A DNA stretch of 56,037 bases from a virus. The translations under genes were made by a program, and so were the position numbers. The DNA is taken from positions 1-56,037 of the IMG/VR virus record IMGVR_UViG_3300034073_003591. One strand, given 5' to 3'. Under the pieces are notes generated by a model. That model made no database searches. It worked only from the letters and a program-made list of their open reading frames with translations, and had not been told where the DNA came from. Every line of letters starts with the position of its first letter. Position 1 is the stretch's first letter. Of this stretch, positions 14,236 to 22,854 are shown in pieces.

Positions 14236-14391
14236 TTGTCTTTCCTTTGTTGCTCCGACCCTTTATTGGGCCTTTCCTCAGGAAGAGAACCGCTCTCATC
14301 CCGTGACAAGCACGTTATCAGGACATCGGGCCAGAAAGTGCGTCGAAAATAAATTTATCCAAAAAAAATATTACTCCGCACAAAAACGTCA
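14236..14391 (-). promoter_or_regulatory. 156-bp leader, possible promoter
   Basis: Non-coding apart from ORFs of under 30 codons. On the minus strand a TTGTGC, 18 nt, GATAAA arrangement gives a weak promoter candidate about 110 nt before the ATG. Small palindromes (TTCC-TCA-GGAA, CCC-TTTATT-GGG) occur before the SD. No strong terminator was seen. Confidence 0.3.
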
Positions 14392-14640
14392 TCAAAAATC
14401 GTCGCCAGATATCTCAGCAGTTTTATCAATAGTTTTCTTAGACGACCTCTGAGAGGTCGGCTTCTCAATGCTCTCAAGTTCTGTTTGCATATCAGAGATA
14501 GCTGCAACTAGCCTATTGATCACAGCTTGCTGAGCCATACTGTCAAGCCTGAGCTTGGAATTTTCTGCACTTAAAGTTTCAATAATTTTTTGAGGTTCAA
14601 CACTCAAAAGTTCCTGAATGTTTACAGTGTTTCTAGCCAT
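14392..14640 (-). CDS. hypothetical coiled-coil protein following TerL
   Basis: 82 aa, starting MARNTVNIQELLSVEPQKII. A heptad-like helix (ETLSAENSKLRLDSMAQQAV and beyond) is followed by a disordered Ser/Lys tail. The ATG lies inside the end of the terminase gene (19-nt overlap), which suggests coupled translation and a packaging-related or structural role. Not recognised. Confidence 0.65.
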   Translation of the reverse strand: MARNTVNIQELLSVEPQKIIETLSAENSKLRLDSMAQQAVINRLVAAISDMQTELESIEKPTSQRSSKKTIDKTAEISGDDF

Positions 14641-16352
14641 GGGTTAATATTTTCCTTTCGATTAGTGTTTTCAAATTCTCCGATATTTCTATTGAACGTC
14701 TGAGTATTCATAAAATTTTCCATGTCGTCATCGTCAATATCGAAGTCATCTCTAGGATACATTATTTCAATATCGATTTCCGTATCGACTGCGATATTTT
14801 TTACACAATTAGCTACAGCGCCAGCGAGAGCGTCTGCTAAATCTTTTGATCCAGTTGAAGGGTGATCGATTCTGTTATTTCCGAAAAGCCTAAGCTTCAA
14901 CAGTTCTTCTTCAACAAGAATATTATTCCAATAACCTCTTAATCTAGTATCATAAATAGCCGTCAATAGTGTGTCGTAGTCTGTTTTTTTGACGCTATGA
15001 AAATCTGCGTTTATCCCCTGCGCCCTTAATGACTGAATCATTTCAACAGACTGCCACCTGTCAAAAGTAACTTTTGCAACATCAAACTTTCTACACAAAT
15101 CAACAATCATTTGACGAATAGCAGCAAAGTTGATCTCATTGCCAACATTCGCCTCCCATGAGTAAACAAGATCGACATTCACTACTGGAAGAACTTCTGT
15201 TCCTATAGATGTCTGAATCTCTTTCATGCCAGCGCCATGAACAACGCATAACGCAGCCCTATCTCGTTTCAATGCAAGGTCTACATGGATAAACCTGACC
15301 CGACCATCAGAGCCATTAAACCAAGGCTTAAATGTGCCGTCATCCTCATCAATTGGGCTATCTGCATAATTAAAAGCTTTCCTCACCAAATCAGGATCTC
15401 TAAAGTATGCGTCTTCCATGTTTGGAGGTTCACACTCAAACCTAGCCCTAGCCTCAACAGGATTCCTGATATATTCTGATTTCAAATCTTCTTTTTTAAT
15501 TGTGGGATTAACTTCCCAAGTAGCGGCTTTCACAGTCCAAGTCTTAGGCTCTTCTTTTTCATTAGCATTATAGTACCTAGTCTCAATGAAATCCCCCTTG
15601 TATCTAGGGAACGATAGCAGAATAACTTTACCAACTTCAGGAAAGCGAGACATTACAGATAGCTTACTCATGTTGTAAATAGCAGAAGCAGACCCTTTAG
15701 ACCTCACTTCACCACGCAATTCGGCATCAGTTTTAAAAGCTGCAATTTCGTCCAAAACAACAGTCATAACTTCGTATCCTTCCCATCCTTCACTTTCAGA
15801 GTGCCCAGAGAAACATCTAACTGGTCTTGAGAAGAAAAAAATCTCAGACACTCTGGGTTCAAAACCAACCTCATTAAAGAATGGAGAAGAAAGCAGTAGG
15901 TTTTTTAAAGGTTCAAAGAACACTCTTTGCGCCTGTTGCGCGTTAACAGCCAGGTTCAGCAAGTCAATATATACACCATTAGCCTTACCATAGTAGTTGA
16001 GAGGATCCCTTAAGCAATGAAGTAGATATGTGGTGTATGCGATTGATATCCTAGAGCAGTGATCTTTACCACTACCCTTCCCAAGCATACATATCACCTC
16101 ATTATCGGTGTACTTATTGTAATACTCACTGCCAAGCTCTTCACCCATCAACTTTTGCAAAGTGGGTTCTTTAAATATCTGAGTGCTATGTTTAACGATT
16201 TCCATTTGGATCTCAGATAAAGGAGGTAACCCAAGATACTTCTTATCTTGAACAAATACCTCAATAGGTACAGGTTCCTCTTCAAGCTCATCCTGCCGAA
16301 GCAGTCTATCGAAATCTTTGAACTCTAAATTTATACCTATAAAATCTGACAT
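14622..16352 (-). CDS. terL: terminase large subunit
   Basis: 576 aa. The ATPase domain has a Walker A-like GKGSGKD (91-97) and Walker B VVLDE (D201, E202). The RNase H-like nuclease domain begins with HVDLALKRDRAALCVV (D358) and ends with a KDLADALAGAV motif. It translocates DNA into the prohead and cuts the concatemer. TerS lies just upstream (48 bp). Unusually, the portal and capsid genes are not adjacent. Confidence 0.95.
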   Translation of the reverse strand: MSDFIGINLEFKDFDRLLRQDELEEEPVPIEVFVQDKKYLGLPPLSEIQMEIVKHSTQIFKEPTLQKLMGEELGSEYYNKYTDNEVICMLGKGSGKDHCSRISIAYTTYLLHCLRDPLNYYGKANGVYIDLLNLAVNAQQAQRVFFEPLKNLLLSSPFFNEVGFEPRVSEIFFFSRPVRCFSGHSESEGWEGYEVMTVVLDEIAAFKTDAELRGEVRSKGSASAIYNMSKLSVMSRFPEVGKVILLSFPRYKGDFIETRYYNANEKEEPKTWTVKAATWEVNPTIKKEDLKSEYIRNPVEARARFECEPPNMEDAYFRDPDLVRKAFNYADSPIDEDDGTFKPWFNGSDGRVRFIHVDLALKRDRAALCVVHGAGMKEIQTSIGTEVLPVVNVDLVYSWEANVGNEINFAAIRQMIVDLCRKFDVAKVTFDRWQSVEMIQSLRAQGINADFHSVKKTDYDTLLTAIYDTRLRGYWNNILVEEELLKLRLFGNNRIDHPSTGSKDLADALAGAVANCVKNIAVDTEIDIEIMYPRDDFDIDDDDMENFMNTQTFNRNIGEFENTNRKENINPWLETL

Positions 16353-16400
16353 AGCTTATTTCAAAACCTTTATGGGGGAGGTTGTCAAAAGACGACTGGA

Positions 16401-16994
16401 TCACTCAATAACTTCAGCATCAGTTATAATTCTATCGTTAAACTGATCTTCTTCATTCATTAATTCGAAAGCAAGAGAAAGTTCCCTTCTTACTTGGTCA
16501 GCTATTTCTGGATGCTGAGAAATAACGTCTCTCAATATTTTTGACAATATATGGTTAACGTTCTCAGCTCTCTGCATTCTTTGAATATATTCTGCATCAG
16601 CATTGTTGCTACCAGACAGTAGACGATGAAGCTGAGCCTTTTTGGTGGCAACATCGCCAGCTAACTTTAAAGCCTGGATCCTTTGAGCAATCATTCCATG
16701 ATCTGTAGCAATTGAAACTGTTTCCCATGCCTCTTTACTTATTTGATCAAACTCATCTAAAGCTTTTATTGTATTGTATTGAAGCTTTTCAAGAAAGTAT
16801 GGATCATGCTCAGCTTGCTGAGCTAGTAGCTTTTTATACTCATCAACATATTTTTTAGCAGTCGCTTGAGGTACAGAGAGCAAAGATGCTATCTCATGGT
16901 TACTGTACCCTTTAACATGCAGAAGGCCAGCTTCAGTTATATCTTTAGCCTGATCTATAATTGTTTTATCTTTTATTGGTTCAATATCTGGCAT
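16401..16994 (-). CDS. terS: terminase small subunit
   Basis: 197 aa. The N-terminal helix-turn-helix GYSNHEIASLLSVPQATAKKY is typical of DNA-recognising TerS proteins. It is followed by helices with an oligomerisation-like pattern and an acidic tail. Placement directly upstream of TerL supports the call. Its start overlaps the end of the GT4 gene by 22 nt. Confidence 0.8.
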   Translation of the reverse strand: MPDIEPIKDKTIIDQAKDITEAGLLHVKGYSNHEIASLLSVPQATAKKYVDEYKKLLAQQAEHDPYFLEKLQYNTIKALDEFDQISKEAWETVSIATDHGMIAQRIQALKLAGDVATKKAQLHRLLSGSNNADAEYIQRMQRAENVNHILSKILRDVISQHPEIADQVRRELSLAFELMNEEDQFNDRIITDAEVIE

Positions 16995-18052
16995 AGCCTA
17001 TCACCGTACTCAGAAACCACAGTATTCCATGAATATTCCTTATGAATAATTTTAGCAGAATTATATGTTTTTTGCTTTATATATTCATAATTATTTGCAA
17101 CCCAAATCATTTTATCGCAAAGATCATCAAAACTAGGAACAGCCCACTCCCCACAATTAGTATAAATACCAAATTGATTTTCATTGCCCCACTTAAAATC
17201 CAGCGGTACTGACATACCAGCATATTCAGTACATGCTGTTGCATTAGTGCATATGGTCGGCAATCCGCAACCGATGGAGTTGAATGGGATCATACCCCAA
17301 CCCTCACCGTTCGTGGGATATATTAAACAATGAGCGGACCTATAAAGATTCCCAAGATCATAATCTGATATTTCATCATCAATAACGAAAACGCGATCAT
17401 GGTTTGATATAGCTCCATGATTCATTGAATCTGTTTTCCATCTTGCATCAGTTGGGCCTACTGATTTAATTATCAATCTATAATTTTTATTGCTTCCAAA
17501 AGTTTTTATGAAAGCATCAAATGCCATTTGAGAATTTTTTCTAGTGGATGGAGAGCCAACATGCAAAAATGTAAACGGACCATCATTAACTTTATCTGAT
17601 GCCCAAAAATAATCAGAGTCAATACCAAGCTTGAAGGCATGAACATTGGAGTGTCCTGTGCTCTCTTGAAAAACCTCCGAAGCCCAAGACGATGTTGTCC
17701 ATATTTCTTGAGATAAATTGATATTTTTAATCCAATTAGAAGGTAACTTATTTGTTTCCCAATAACTAAAACCAATATTATATTTTGTTTTAATTTGATA
17801 ATCAACTGGCAGGCAGTTATTTATCAATACATCACTATCAAGATAGCGGCCAGAAGGTACTTCAAAATACTCGCCATTTGGCGTTATGCACACCAACCTC
17901 TCATGCTCCAAACCAGAAACTAAAATATCCTCTGGACTCAGAATGTCTATTCCTGACATCGTAAGTCCAGAGGATATTTTTCTAGATGCATAACCGTAAC
18001 CGTCAGCTACTTTGTTCGATAAAGCTCTCCAAACGATTCGGCTGTTCATCAT
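16973..18052 (-). CDS. GT4-type glycosyltransferase (GT-B fold)
   Basis: About 359 aa (ATGs at 18052 and 18049). An N-terminal GYGYASRKI loop, central TFLHVGSPSTRKN (donor-domain start) and GEGWGMIPFNSIGCGLP with the E(x7)E-like donor-binding motif define family-4 glycosyltransferases. Retaining sugar transfer expected. It is placed upstream of the terminase genes rather than with the tail genes. It could modify virion proteins or DNA, possibly together with the GT-A enzyme at 12970-13791. Confidence 0.85.
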   Translation of the reverse strand: MMNSRIVWRALSNKVADGYGYASRKISSGLTMSGIDILSPEDILVSGLEHERLVCITPNGEYFEVPSGRYLDSDVLINNCLPVDYQIKTKYNIGFSYWETNKLPSNWIKNINLSQEIWTTSSWASEVFQESTGHSNVHAFKLGIDSDYFWASDKVNDGPFTFLHVGSPSTRKNSQMAFDAFIKTFGSNKNYRLIIKSVGPTDARWKTDSMNHGAISNHDRVFVIDDEISDYDLGNLYRSAHCLIYPTNGEGWGMIPFNSIGCGLPTICTNATACTEYAGMSVPLDFKWGNENQFGIYTNCGEWAVPSFDDLCDKMIWVANNYEYIKQKTYNSAKIIHKEYSWNTVVSEYGDRLCQILNQ

Positions 18053-18211
18053 TATTTTCTACAACTTTATAAAGAGTGAAGTCTTTAAAACGCTTCACCT
18101 CTTCAAGATTTTGTTCAACCTTGACGATTTTGATATCGGAACACCCCCTTTAAAAATAGAAGGAATCGAAGCAACAGGGAGAATCGTATCACGAAATCTA
18201 TCCGTTTTCAC
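18003..18211 (-). pseudogene. small frameshifted coding remnant or programmed-frameshift gene
   Basis: Two overlapping protein-like frames. Frame 1: GTG 18211 to TGA 18095, MKTDRFRDTILPVASIPSIF and onward. Frame 2: open from after a TAA near 18150 to TGA 18003, with DIKIVKVEQNLEEVKRFKDF and onward but no ATG. The switch would be a -1 shift (or one missing G) at AAAGGGGG near 18144-18151. The second frame runs 50 nt into the glycosyltransferase gene. It could also be two unrelated tiny genes or chance. Confidence 0.35.
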
Positions 18212-18230
18212 GGATTAGTGAGTTTTTCTA

Positions 18231-18983
18231 TCATTCTTTATTAAATACAAGCTTCTTGTTAACAGATACCGATTTTTCATTTAAATAGCCCCAATCGTAG
18301 CCGTGATCTTTAGTGAATTGAACTCTATAGTTAAACCAGCCGCTCACAGCTCTCCAAAACTTTGGATCAGTATTTTTTTGGAGATCAACAAGCTCGTCAG
18401 TTGTTAACAGAAAAGAAAGAACACCTGTCGGCATATAGACAACCATATCATATCCATCATCATTATTCATTGCATACTCTTCAAGAAGATTTTGAAAAGA
18501 TTGAATAATTTTTTTGACAGCATCACCTGAATAGTAGTCGATTTGACCAAATGGATTTCTAATTCTAGGGCAGTAATCATCTACACCAGTAACTGTTCCA
18601 AAAGTTCTACAAACCATAGGGCGAAAACGATAAATTGTGCAACCATTTTTAAAAAATGTACATTTACGCTCAGTCTCACCACCAATCTGCCATGTTTCAT
18701 CATACATGGCCTCTTTCAGACCAAAAACAATATCCTCAATCCATTCATCAGCGAAGGTTTTTCCTTTATCTTCAAGGTAAAGATAGTATTGTTGAGTTAT
18801 ATTGAAAGCAATATTCGCACATTCCATCATCGGGATAGTTAGACCAATTGTGCAACATTTACCAGATCCAAGACACTTATATTCCGTCTCATTCTGCTTT
18901 GCTTCTAAAGATCTAATTTGGTTATAAACCATATCTAGATGAGCAAAAGTTTGTATATCTTTAGTATTTACTTTACGCCTCAA
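18231..18983 (-). CDS. YkgJ/UPF0153-like cysteine-cluster protein
   Basis: 250 aa. The cysteine pattern CLGSGKCC (C37, C43, C44), CTFFKNGCTIYRFRPMVCRTFG (C108, C115, C125) and YC (C138) matches the YkgJ family (CxxCxxCC, zinc/iron cluster proteins). That family is of uncertain function, suggested to bind Fe-S or zinc and in some cases to modify proteins. Presence in a phage replication region is notable. Four nt overlap with the upstream HTH gene. Confidence 0.85.
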   Translation of the reverse strand: MRRKVNTKDIQTFAHLDMVYNQIRSLEAKQNETEYKCLGSGKCCTIGLTIPMMECANIAFNITQQYYLYLEDKGKTFADEWIEDIVFGLKEAMYDETWQIGGETERKCTFFKNGCTIYRFRPMVCRTFGTVTGVDDYCPRIRNPFGQIDYYSGDAVKKIIQSFQNLLEEYAMNNDDGYDMVVYMPTGVLSFLLTTDELVDLQKNTDPKFWRAVSGWFNYRVQFTKDHGYDWGYLNEKSVSVNKKLVFNKE

Positions 18984-19276
18984 CGTCCCATGCCTTTCTT
19001 TTTATATGAGTTTATTTTCTTCATCTCACGACGCTTTTGTTCAACACGTTCCTGCATTGGCGACTTAGGCCTCCTCATAGATGTCGTTGAAAGATTTCTA
19101 CCTTTACCCCTATACTTTAAAAGATCATACTTCTTAACCCAGTTATAAACTGCCTGAGGAGTCACATCAATATTGTATGACTTTTTTAAGATTTCGCAGA
19201 TCTTTGTTAGGTTCAATCTTTTTTTAACATAATGATCATATAGCCATTGCTTATCTTTGTACGGCTCCATACCCAT
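18980..19276 (-). CDS. helix-turn-helix DNA-binding protein
   Basis: 98 aa. Residues 8-55 form a homeodomain-like HTH (LTKICEILKKSYNIDVTPQAVYNWVKKYDLL), followed by a very basic tail (RGKGRNLS, MRRPKSP, QKRREMKKINSYKKKG). Probably a small DNA-binding regulator or recombination accessory. Overlaps the RuvC-like gene by 26 nt. Confidence 0.75.
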   Translation of the reverse strand: MGMEPYKDKQWLYDHYVKKRLNLTKICEILKKSYNIDVTPQAVYNWVKKYDLLKYRGKGRNLSTTSMRRPKSPMQERVEQKRREMKKINSYKKKGMGR

Positions 19277-19838
19277 GATTAATATGATACCATAACGCTA
19301 TACCGACTGAGTCGTTAATGTCTTCATCTTCAGTACTAAAATTTATTGATTTTTCAATAATATTTTTAACACGGTCTTTTCTTTCTTTAGAAAGTCTTTT
19401 TTGAATATTTTTATTTCCGTGTTGTTTTATTATTAATGCTTTATCGTTTTTAGACACATTCTTATATCCAATACCACTTTTCCAAACTAAGGGGTTCACA
19501 TCTATCACGCTATTACAATGATCATCTAACGTCCCCCATGTGAAACCAATTATGTAAGAAATAATCCTGCTTGACTGAAAATTTTGGATATAAACAGACT
19601 GCTCTACGACTGCAGCTTTAGGATTATAGTTTTCACAAATAGTCTTCAAATTTTTTTTAATTATAGCAAATTTATTTGATATCTCTTTTTCGTTTTTAAA
19701 ATCAATCTTTCCATAATCAACAACAGAAAGGCCAGAAGGTCCTGAATCACAAACAACCCACGCTAGAGAATGAGAGGCTGGGTCTATAGAAATAAACCGA
19801 ACGCTTTTAAAAGATCCGACGATCTTACCTATACTCAT
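19251..19838 (-). CDS. ruvC: RuvC-like Holliday junction resolvase
   Basis: 195 aa with RNase H fold landmarks: first strand FISIDPASHSLAWVV (D19), second-site AAVVEQSVYIQN (E79) and the C-terminal DINDSVGIALW (D173, D176). These give the acidic catalytic set for two-metal cleavage of four-way junctions. Together with the RecA-, Cas4- and PD-(D/E)XK-like genes it forms a recombination module that could resolve replication intermediates before packaging. Confidence 0.8.
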   Translation of the reverse strand: MSIGKIVGSFKSVRFISIDPASHSLAWVVCDSGPSGLSVVDYGKIDFKNEKEISNKFAIIKKNLKTICENYNPKAAVVEQSVYIQNFQSSRIISYIIGFTWGTLDDHCNSVIDVNPLVWKSGIGYKNVSKNDKALIIKQHGNKNIQKRLSKERKDRVKNIIEKSINFSTEDEDINDSVGIALWYHINHGYGAVQR

Positions 19839-20151
19839 CTCTTAGCTTGTCCTCATTCCAACCCCAAGAGACAAGCCTCATTATGAAACGCTCTGTTTTA
19901 CATTTCTCACATATCTCTTCAGAGTTGTACATTGAAAGAATTGTATCGCAATTTTCAGTAATACATCTTCTTTTTTTTGTTTTCTTTTCTTTATTAAAAT
20001 AATATTTATCTAATAATTTTTTATTGGTTACTAATCTTCGACATTCCGGTCCGCAATATATGGCGTTGTAAGTTTTAGGTAAAAAAGATTTATTGCATAA
20101 CGGATTTTTACAAACAGCTTCATCAAAATGACTCGTATTCTTTCTCTCCAA
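19825..20151 (-). CDS. zinc-finger protein, YNAIYCGPECRR type
   Basis: 108 aa from a TTG start (GGAGG 6 nt upstream). C14/C19 and C33/C37 around FLPKTYNAIYCGPECRR form one knuckle; C63/C68 and C80/C83 form a second. A basic central segment (KEKKTKKRR) suggests DNA binding. It lies between Cas4-like and RuvC-like genes, overlapping both, so an accessory role in recombination is plausible but unproven. Confidence 0.7.
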   Translation of the reverse strand: MERKNTSHFDEAVCKNPLCNKSFLPKTYNAIYCGPECRRLVTNKKLLDKYYFNKEKKTKKRRCITENCDTILSMYNSEEICEKCKTERFIMRLVSWGWNEDKLRDEYR

Positions 20152-20887
20152 CAGGAGCCTCCGACCAGCATTGCGTTGCTAAATCGCAATTAGCACAATG
20201 CTTTGAACTCCTTTTATAAGGTCGTTCCGGCATAATGCCGTCAATATAATTTTTATGAAATTTTCTATACTTCTTAAAAAGCTTCTCAAGAAATGCATCA
20301 TCTCGCTCTATGTAGATAGGTAATATTTTTTGATTGTTTTTATTTTCATAAATAACAAAACCACTATCTAAATTAAGACAATGCATGTAAATGTTAGCCT
20401 GTCTAACATGATCATCAGATGGCTTGTGATACAACTCTCTATACTGAAACCCTTCAGCAGAAATAGACTTAAGTTCGATAAGTTTGTGGCCACCAAGATC
20501 AATAATTCCATCAGCGGTTCCCTTGATGGGTGGGTCATCATTAGATAACGGAATCTCCTCAGCGACCAGGATTCCCATATCCTTGAAATAGGAATACAGA
20601 CGATCGTGAACGGCGTGACCGTTATCAAAAATTCGGTACGTCTGAGGTGAGAATGACGGTGTATAAGTTATGCCATCAAACATGTAATACCAATACCTGG
20701 CACACTGATTTGTTGAACTAGGCCTAAAGAAATCAACCTTTTTATAAACAGGTTCATTTCTCTTGGTAAGAGAGATATCAATACTTTCGCATAACATACT
20801 CTCCAGATCACGACCCGACAAAAGCACAGACTCAACAACAGCTTTTTTGTCTTTTGCCGCACCTTTAAGAGCAGAAATTGATTTCAA
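20123..20887 (-). CDS. Cas4/RecB-like PD-(D/E)XK nuclease with Fe-S cysteines
   Basis: 254 aa from a TTG start (AAGGAG 7 nt upstream, overlapping the previous stop). It has C62, GTADGIIDL (D126), LIELKS (E138, K140), the QANIYMH motif (Q163, Y167) and C231, C234, C240. This is the arrangement of Cas4 and AddB-type nucleases with a [4Fe-4S] cluster. Phage copies are usually recombination exonucleases and do not belong to CRISPR systems; no CRISPR array or other cas gene is present here. Confidence 0.85.
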   Translation of the reverse strand: MKSISALKGAAKDKKAVVESVLLSGRDLESMLCESIDISLTKRNEPVYKKVDFFRPSSTNQCARYWYYMFDGITYTPSFSPQTYRIFDNGHAVHDRLYSYFKDMGILVAEEIPLSNDDPPIKGTADGIIDLGGHKLIELKSISAEGFQYRELYHKPSDDHVRQANIYMHCLNLDSGFVIYENKNNQKILPIYIERDDAFLEKLFKKYRKFHKNYIDGIMPERPYKRSSKHCANCDLATQCWSEAPVGEKEYESF

Positions 20888-21204
20888 GACGAAACTCCTT
20901 TTGCAGCAATTTTTAAAACATTGATATTTTCACTCAAAGCCTCATACATTGTTTTCCAAATATCATTGGTAAACTTGTCTTCCTCAGACATTACTTGGGA
21001 TTTCCTCTTATAAACTTGAGATTTAATAATCATCGCAGTCCTAAATGCAGCAAGCTGATTAGCATACTTTAGAGCCTGACCTCCTACATAATCTTGAGGA
21101 TTATTAATAATATCCTCAACAATACGCATACACTCTAAAAACTCACCACCCTTATCTCCCATCATATGACTTATAGTATCATAATCAACAAAAAAATTAG
21201 CCAT
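20884..21204 (-). CDS. hypothetical helical protein beside the Cas4-like nuclease
   Basis: 106 aa, all-helical prediction. Contains LKYANQLAAFRTAMIIKSQVY and KFTNDIWKTMYEALSENIN. Its stop overlaps the start of the Cas4-like gene, implying coupled translation. Similar small helical genes accompany Cas4-like nucleases in other phages, which hints at a recombination partner. Function unknown. Confidence 0.65.
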   Translation of the reverse strand: MANFFVDYDTISHMMGDKGGEFLECMRIVEDIINNPQDYVGGQALKYANQLAAFRTAMIIKSQVYKRKSQVMSEEDKFTNDIWKTMYEALSENINVLKIAAKGVSS

Positions 21205-21457
21205 TAGAATTCCTATCTAAAATTATTGAAAACAAATCAGTATGCTTTAGCTTTGGAGGATGAATTAAATGCCATGTCAAGATAACCCACCCACCAGCAA
21301 CAAACAGCGACGTGTGCTTTCTAAAGAGGCCGCTTTTGAAGGCTTTTGACATAGTTTGCCTTCCAGTCTTAATTGCCCAGTAATCAAAAATCACAACTAC
21401 TAAAGTTGTTGCAATCCATCCAAAAATGCCATGATTTTCAATCTTTTTCTTTCTCAC
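21197..21457 (-). CDS. small membrane protein with two transmembrane segments
   Basis: 86 aa, GTG start. Basic N-terminus, TM1 about residues 10-30 (IFGWIATTLVVVIFDYWAIK), a basic loop with RKHT, and TM2 about 50-66 (SLFVAGGWVILTWHLIH). The C-terminal tail is polar. The conserved-looking SGLFRKHTSLFVAGGWVILTWHL string resembles a small membrane protein family seen in actinophages. Could be a superinfection-exclusion, antiholin or spanin-like factor; not decided. Confidence 0.7.
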   Translation of the reverse strand: MRKKKIENHGIFGWIATTLVVVIFDYWAIKTGRQTMSKAFKSGLFRKHTSLFVAGGWVILTWHLIHPPKLKHTDLFSIILDRNSNG

Positions 21458-21617
21458 GATTTTTCTCTAAAATTATATCTTTAGATCTCTGAAGTAAAGA
21501 CTCACACAAATCTATTGGATCAATATCTTCGTACCACTCGAAAGTTGAAATTAGCCCTGCTGAATAGTAGAAAGCAGTTCTATACAAAGTAAGCTCATCA
21601 ATATCGTCTTCACTCAT
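21438..21617 (-). CDS. hypothetical 59-aa acidic protein
   Basis: Starts at ATG 21617 (the upstream TTG at 21632 is possible), overlapping the previous stop by 8 nt. Acidic helical protein (DDIDELTLYRTAFYYSAGLI). Ends with a charged tail. Not recognised. Confidence 0.55.
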   Translation of the reverse strand: MSEDDIDELTLYRTAFYYSAGLISTFEWYEDIDPIDLCESLLQRSKDIILEKNREKEKD

Positions 21618-21909
21618 AATCAGATCCGTCAATTAAATCTTTAAACACTTGCCAGTCAATTATAGCAACTTTTACATCAGAATCCTCCCCTAAAACAACA
21701 GAAATACAAGGATATCTGTATTGGCTTCTCCAGGCATCCTTACGATGCTTTAGCCACGCAGCTCTTGTCAAGCTAAAACTAGAGCTATTATGCTTATAAT
21801 CAAGAAGAAATCTATGAAAGGTTGCATCACCCTTCTGGAATCCTCGTCCAGAATTCTTGACCGGCTTAGCGTTATCGATCTTAGCCTCTCTAGCCTCATC
21901 CCTCTTCAT
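21610..21909 (-). CDS. PD-(D/E)XK-like nuclease, Hjc-like
   Basis: 99 aa from ATG 21909 (GGAGG 8 nt upstream). KNSGRGFQKGDATFHRFLLDYKH places D-(x)n-DYK as in the PD-(D/E)XK core, preceded by a Ser-Gly-Arg-Gly loop like archaeal Hjc resolvases. Then SLTRAAWLKHRKDAWRS and strands VVLGE and VAIID. Likely a small recombination or repair endonuclease. It overlaps the end of the RecA gene, so the two are co-translated. Confidence 0.55.
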   Translation of the reverse strand: MKRDEAREAKIDNAKPVKNSGRGFQKGDATFHRFLLDYKHNSSSFSLTRAAWLKHRKDAWRSQYRYPCISVVLGEDSDVKVAIIDWQVFKDLIDGSDYE

Positions 21910-22837
21910 TTTCAGTTCCTCCATTCATAATTTCATTTTGAATATTCATAATATCTGAATCGGACAGATCAATCGAATTCATACCATTCCATTTATTTTC
22001 TTTATATGAGTACCAAGCTCCTCTTCTTTGAATAATATCATTTTCAATTGCAATTTCTATCAGCTCACGCCTTTGATCAATACGCCCCTCTTGAGGAAGA
22101 ACGTAATAGTAGCCCTGTGTTCCAATTGTAGGAAGCTGTTTAGTCTTCTCTATAGTCCAAGACGCCCTCTGGCTGGTAATCTTGTTGGTACGATCTTCTC
22201 TATCCATCTCTTTCTGAGACATAGACAGAAAGAGTTTCACAATATTATGCATATTGTGATGGACTGTGTTGCCCATCTTAGCTTTAGTCACAGCATACAT
22301 TCCACTTAGATCAATCGTTTGATGGGCGATAAAAAGCATGATATTTCGTTCTTTATGAAGATGATTTACTAGCTTTTGGAGAAAGTAGCCTTGAGATCTA
22401 GCTTGTAAACCCATAGCTTTGCCACCGTCTGGCTTATCATAAAACTCTTCTTTGATAATATTTGAAAGACTATCAAATAAGAAAATATGCTTTTCATCTG
22501 GATGGTTTAGGTAGCCAGTCAAATGTCTTAGAATATCTTCAACCACAGTAGACTGCACAAGCACCACATCATTAATATCAATGCCGCACTTTTCAGCGTA
22601 CTGCTCAGAATAAGAATATTCAGAATCAACGATGACAGGTCGATACCCCATTTTCTGGGCCTGAGCGAGAATTCTGAAGCACATAGTTGTCTTACCAACC
22701 GATGGTGTACCCCAAAATAAATGTGTTGCGCCAGTATATAAACCTCCACCTAGCGCAAGGTTTAGACCAAGGCTAGGTGTTGGAATAACCTCATGAATAG
22801 GGACGGTATCGCCTTTACGCTTATCAACAAATAACAT
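21896..22837 (-). CDS. recA: RecA-like recombinase
   Basis: 313 aa. Walker A GTPSVGKTT (43-51), VDSEYSYSEQYAEKCGI (the RecA-family catalytic Glu strand), Walker B IFLFDSLS and an IAHQT strand are in the RecA order. It forms ATP-dependent filaments on ssDNA for strand exchange. It is shorter than bacterial RecA and without its C-terminal lobe, so it is a phage RecA/UvsX-like protein. AAGGAG 5 nt upstream. Confidence 0.9.
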   Translation of the reverse strand: MLFVDKRKGDTVPIHEVIPTPSLGLNLALGGGLYTGATHLFWGTPSVGKTTMCFRILAQAQKMGYRPVIVDSEYSYSEQYAEKCGIDINDVVLVQSTVVEDILRHLTGYLNHPDEKHIFLFDSLSNIIKEEFYDKPDGGKAMGLQARSQGYFLQKLVNHLHKERNIMLFIAHQTIDLSGMYAVTKAKMGNTVHHNMHNIVKLFLSMSQKEMDREDRTNKITSQRASWTIEKTKQLPTIGTQGYYYVLPQEGRIDQRRELIEIAIENDIIQRRGAWYSYKENKWNGMNSIDLSDSDIMNIQNEIMNGGTENEEG

Positions 22838-22854
22838 TAAAACTCCTTAATCTA

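Noticed and set aside
14236-14330. 26-codon frame overlapping the start of the 123-aa gene
   Set aside because: No SD, low-information sequence, runs into a real gene in another frame.
16360-16390. TTGACA before the terminase large subunit gene as a promoter
   Set aside because: No acceptable -10 at 16-19 bp; likely chance.
20123-20887. Cas4-like gene as part of a CRISPR system
   Set aside because: No repeats, no other cas genes; phage Cas4-like nucleases commonly act in recombination.
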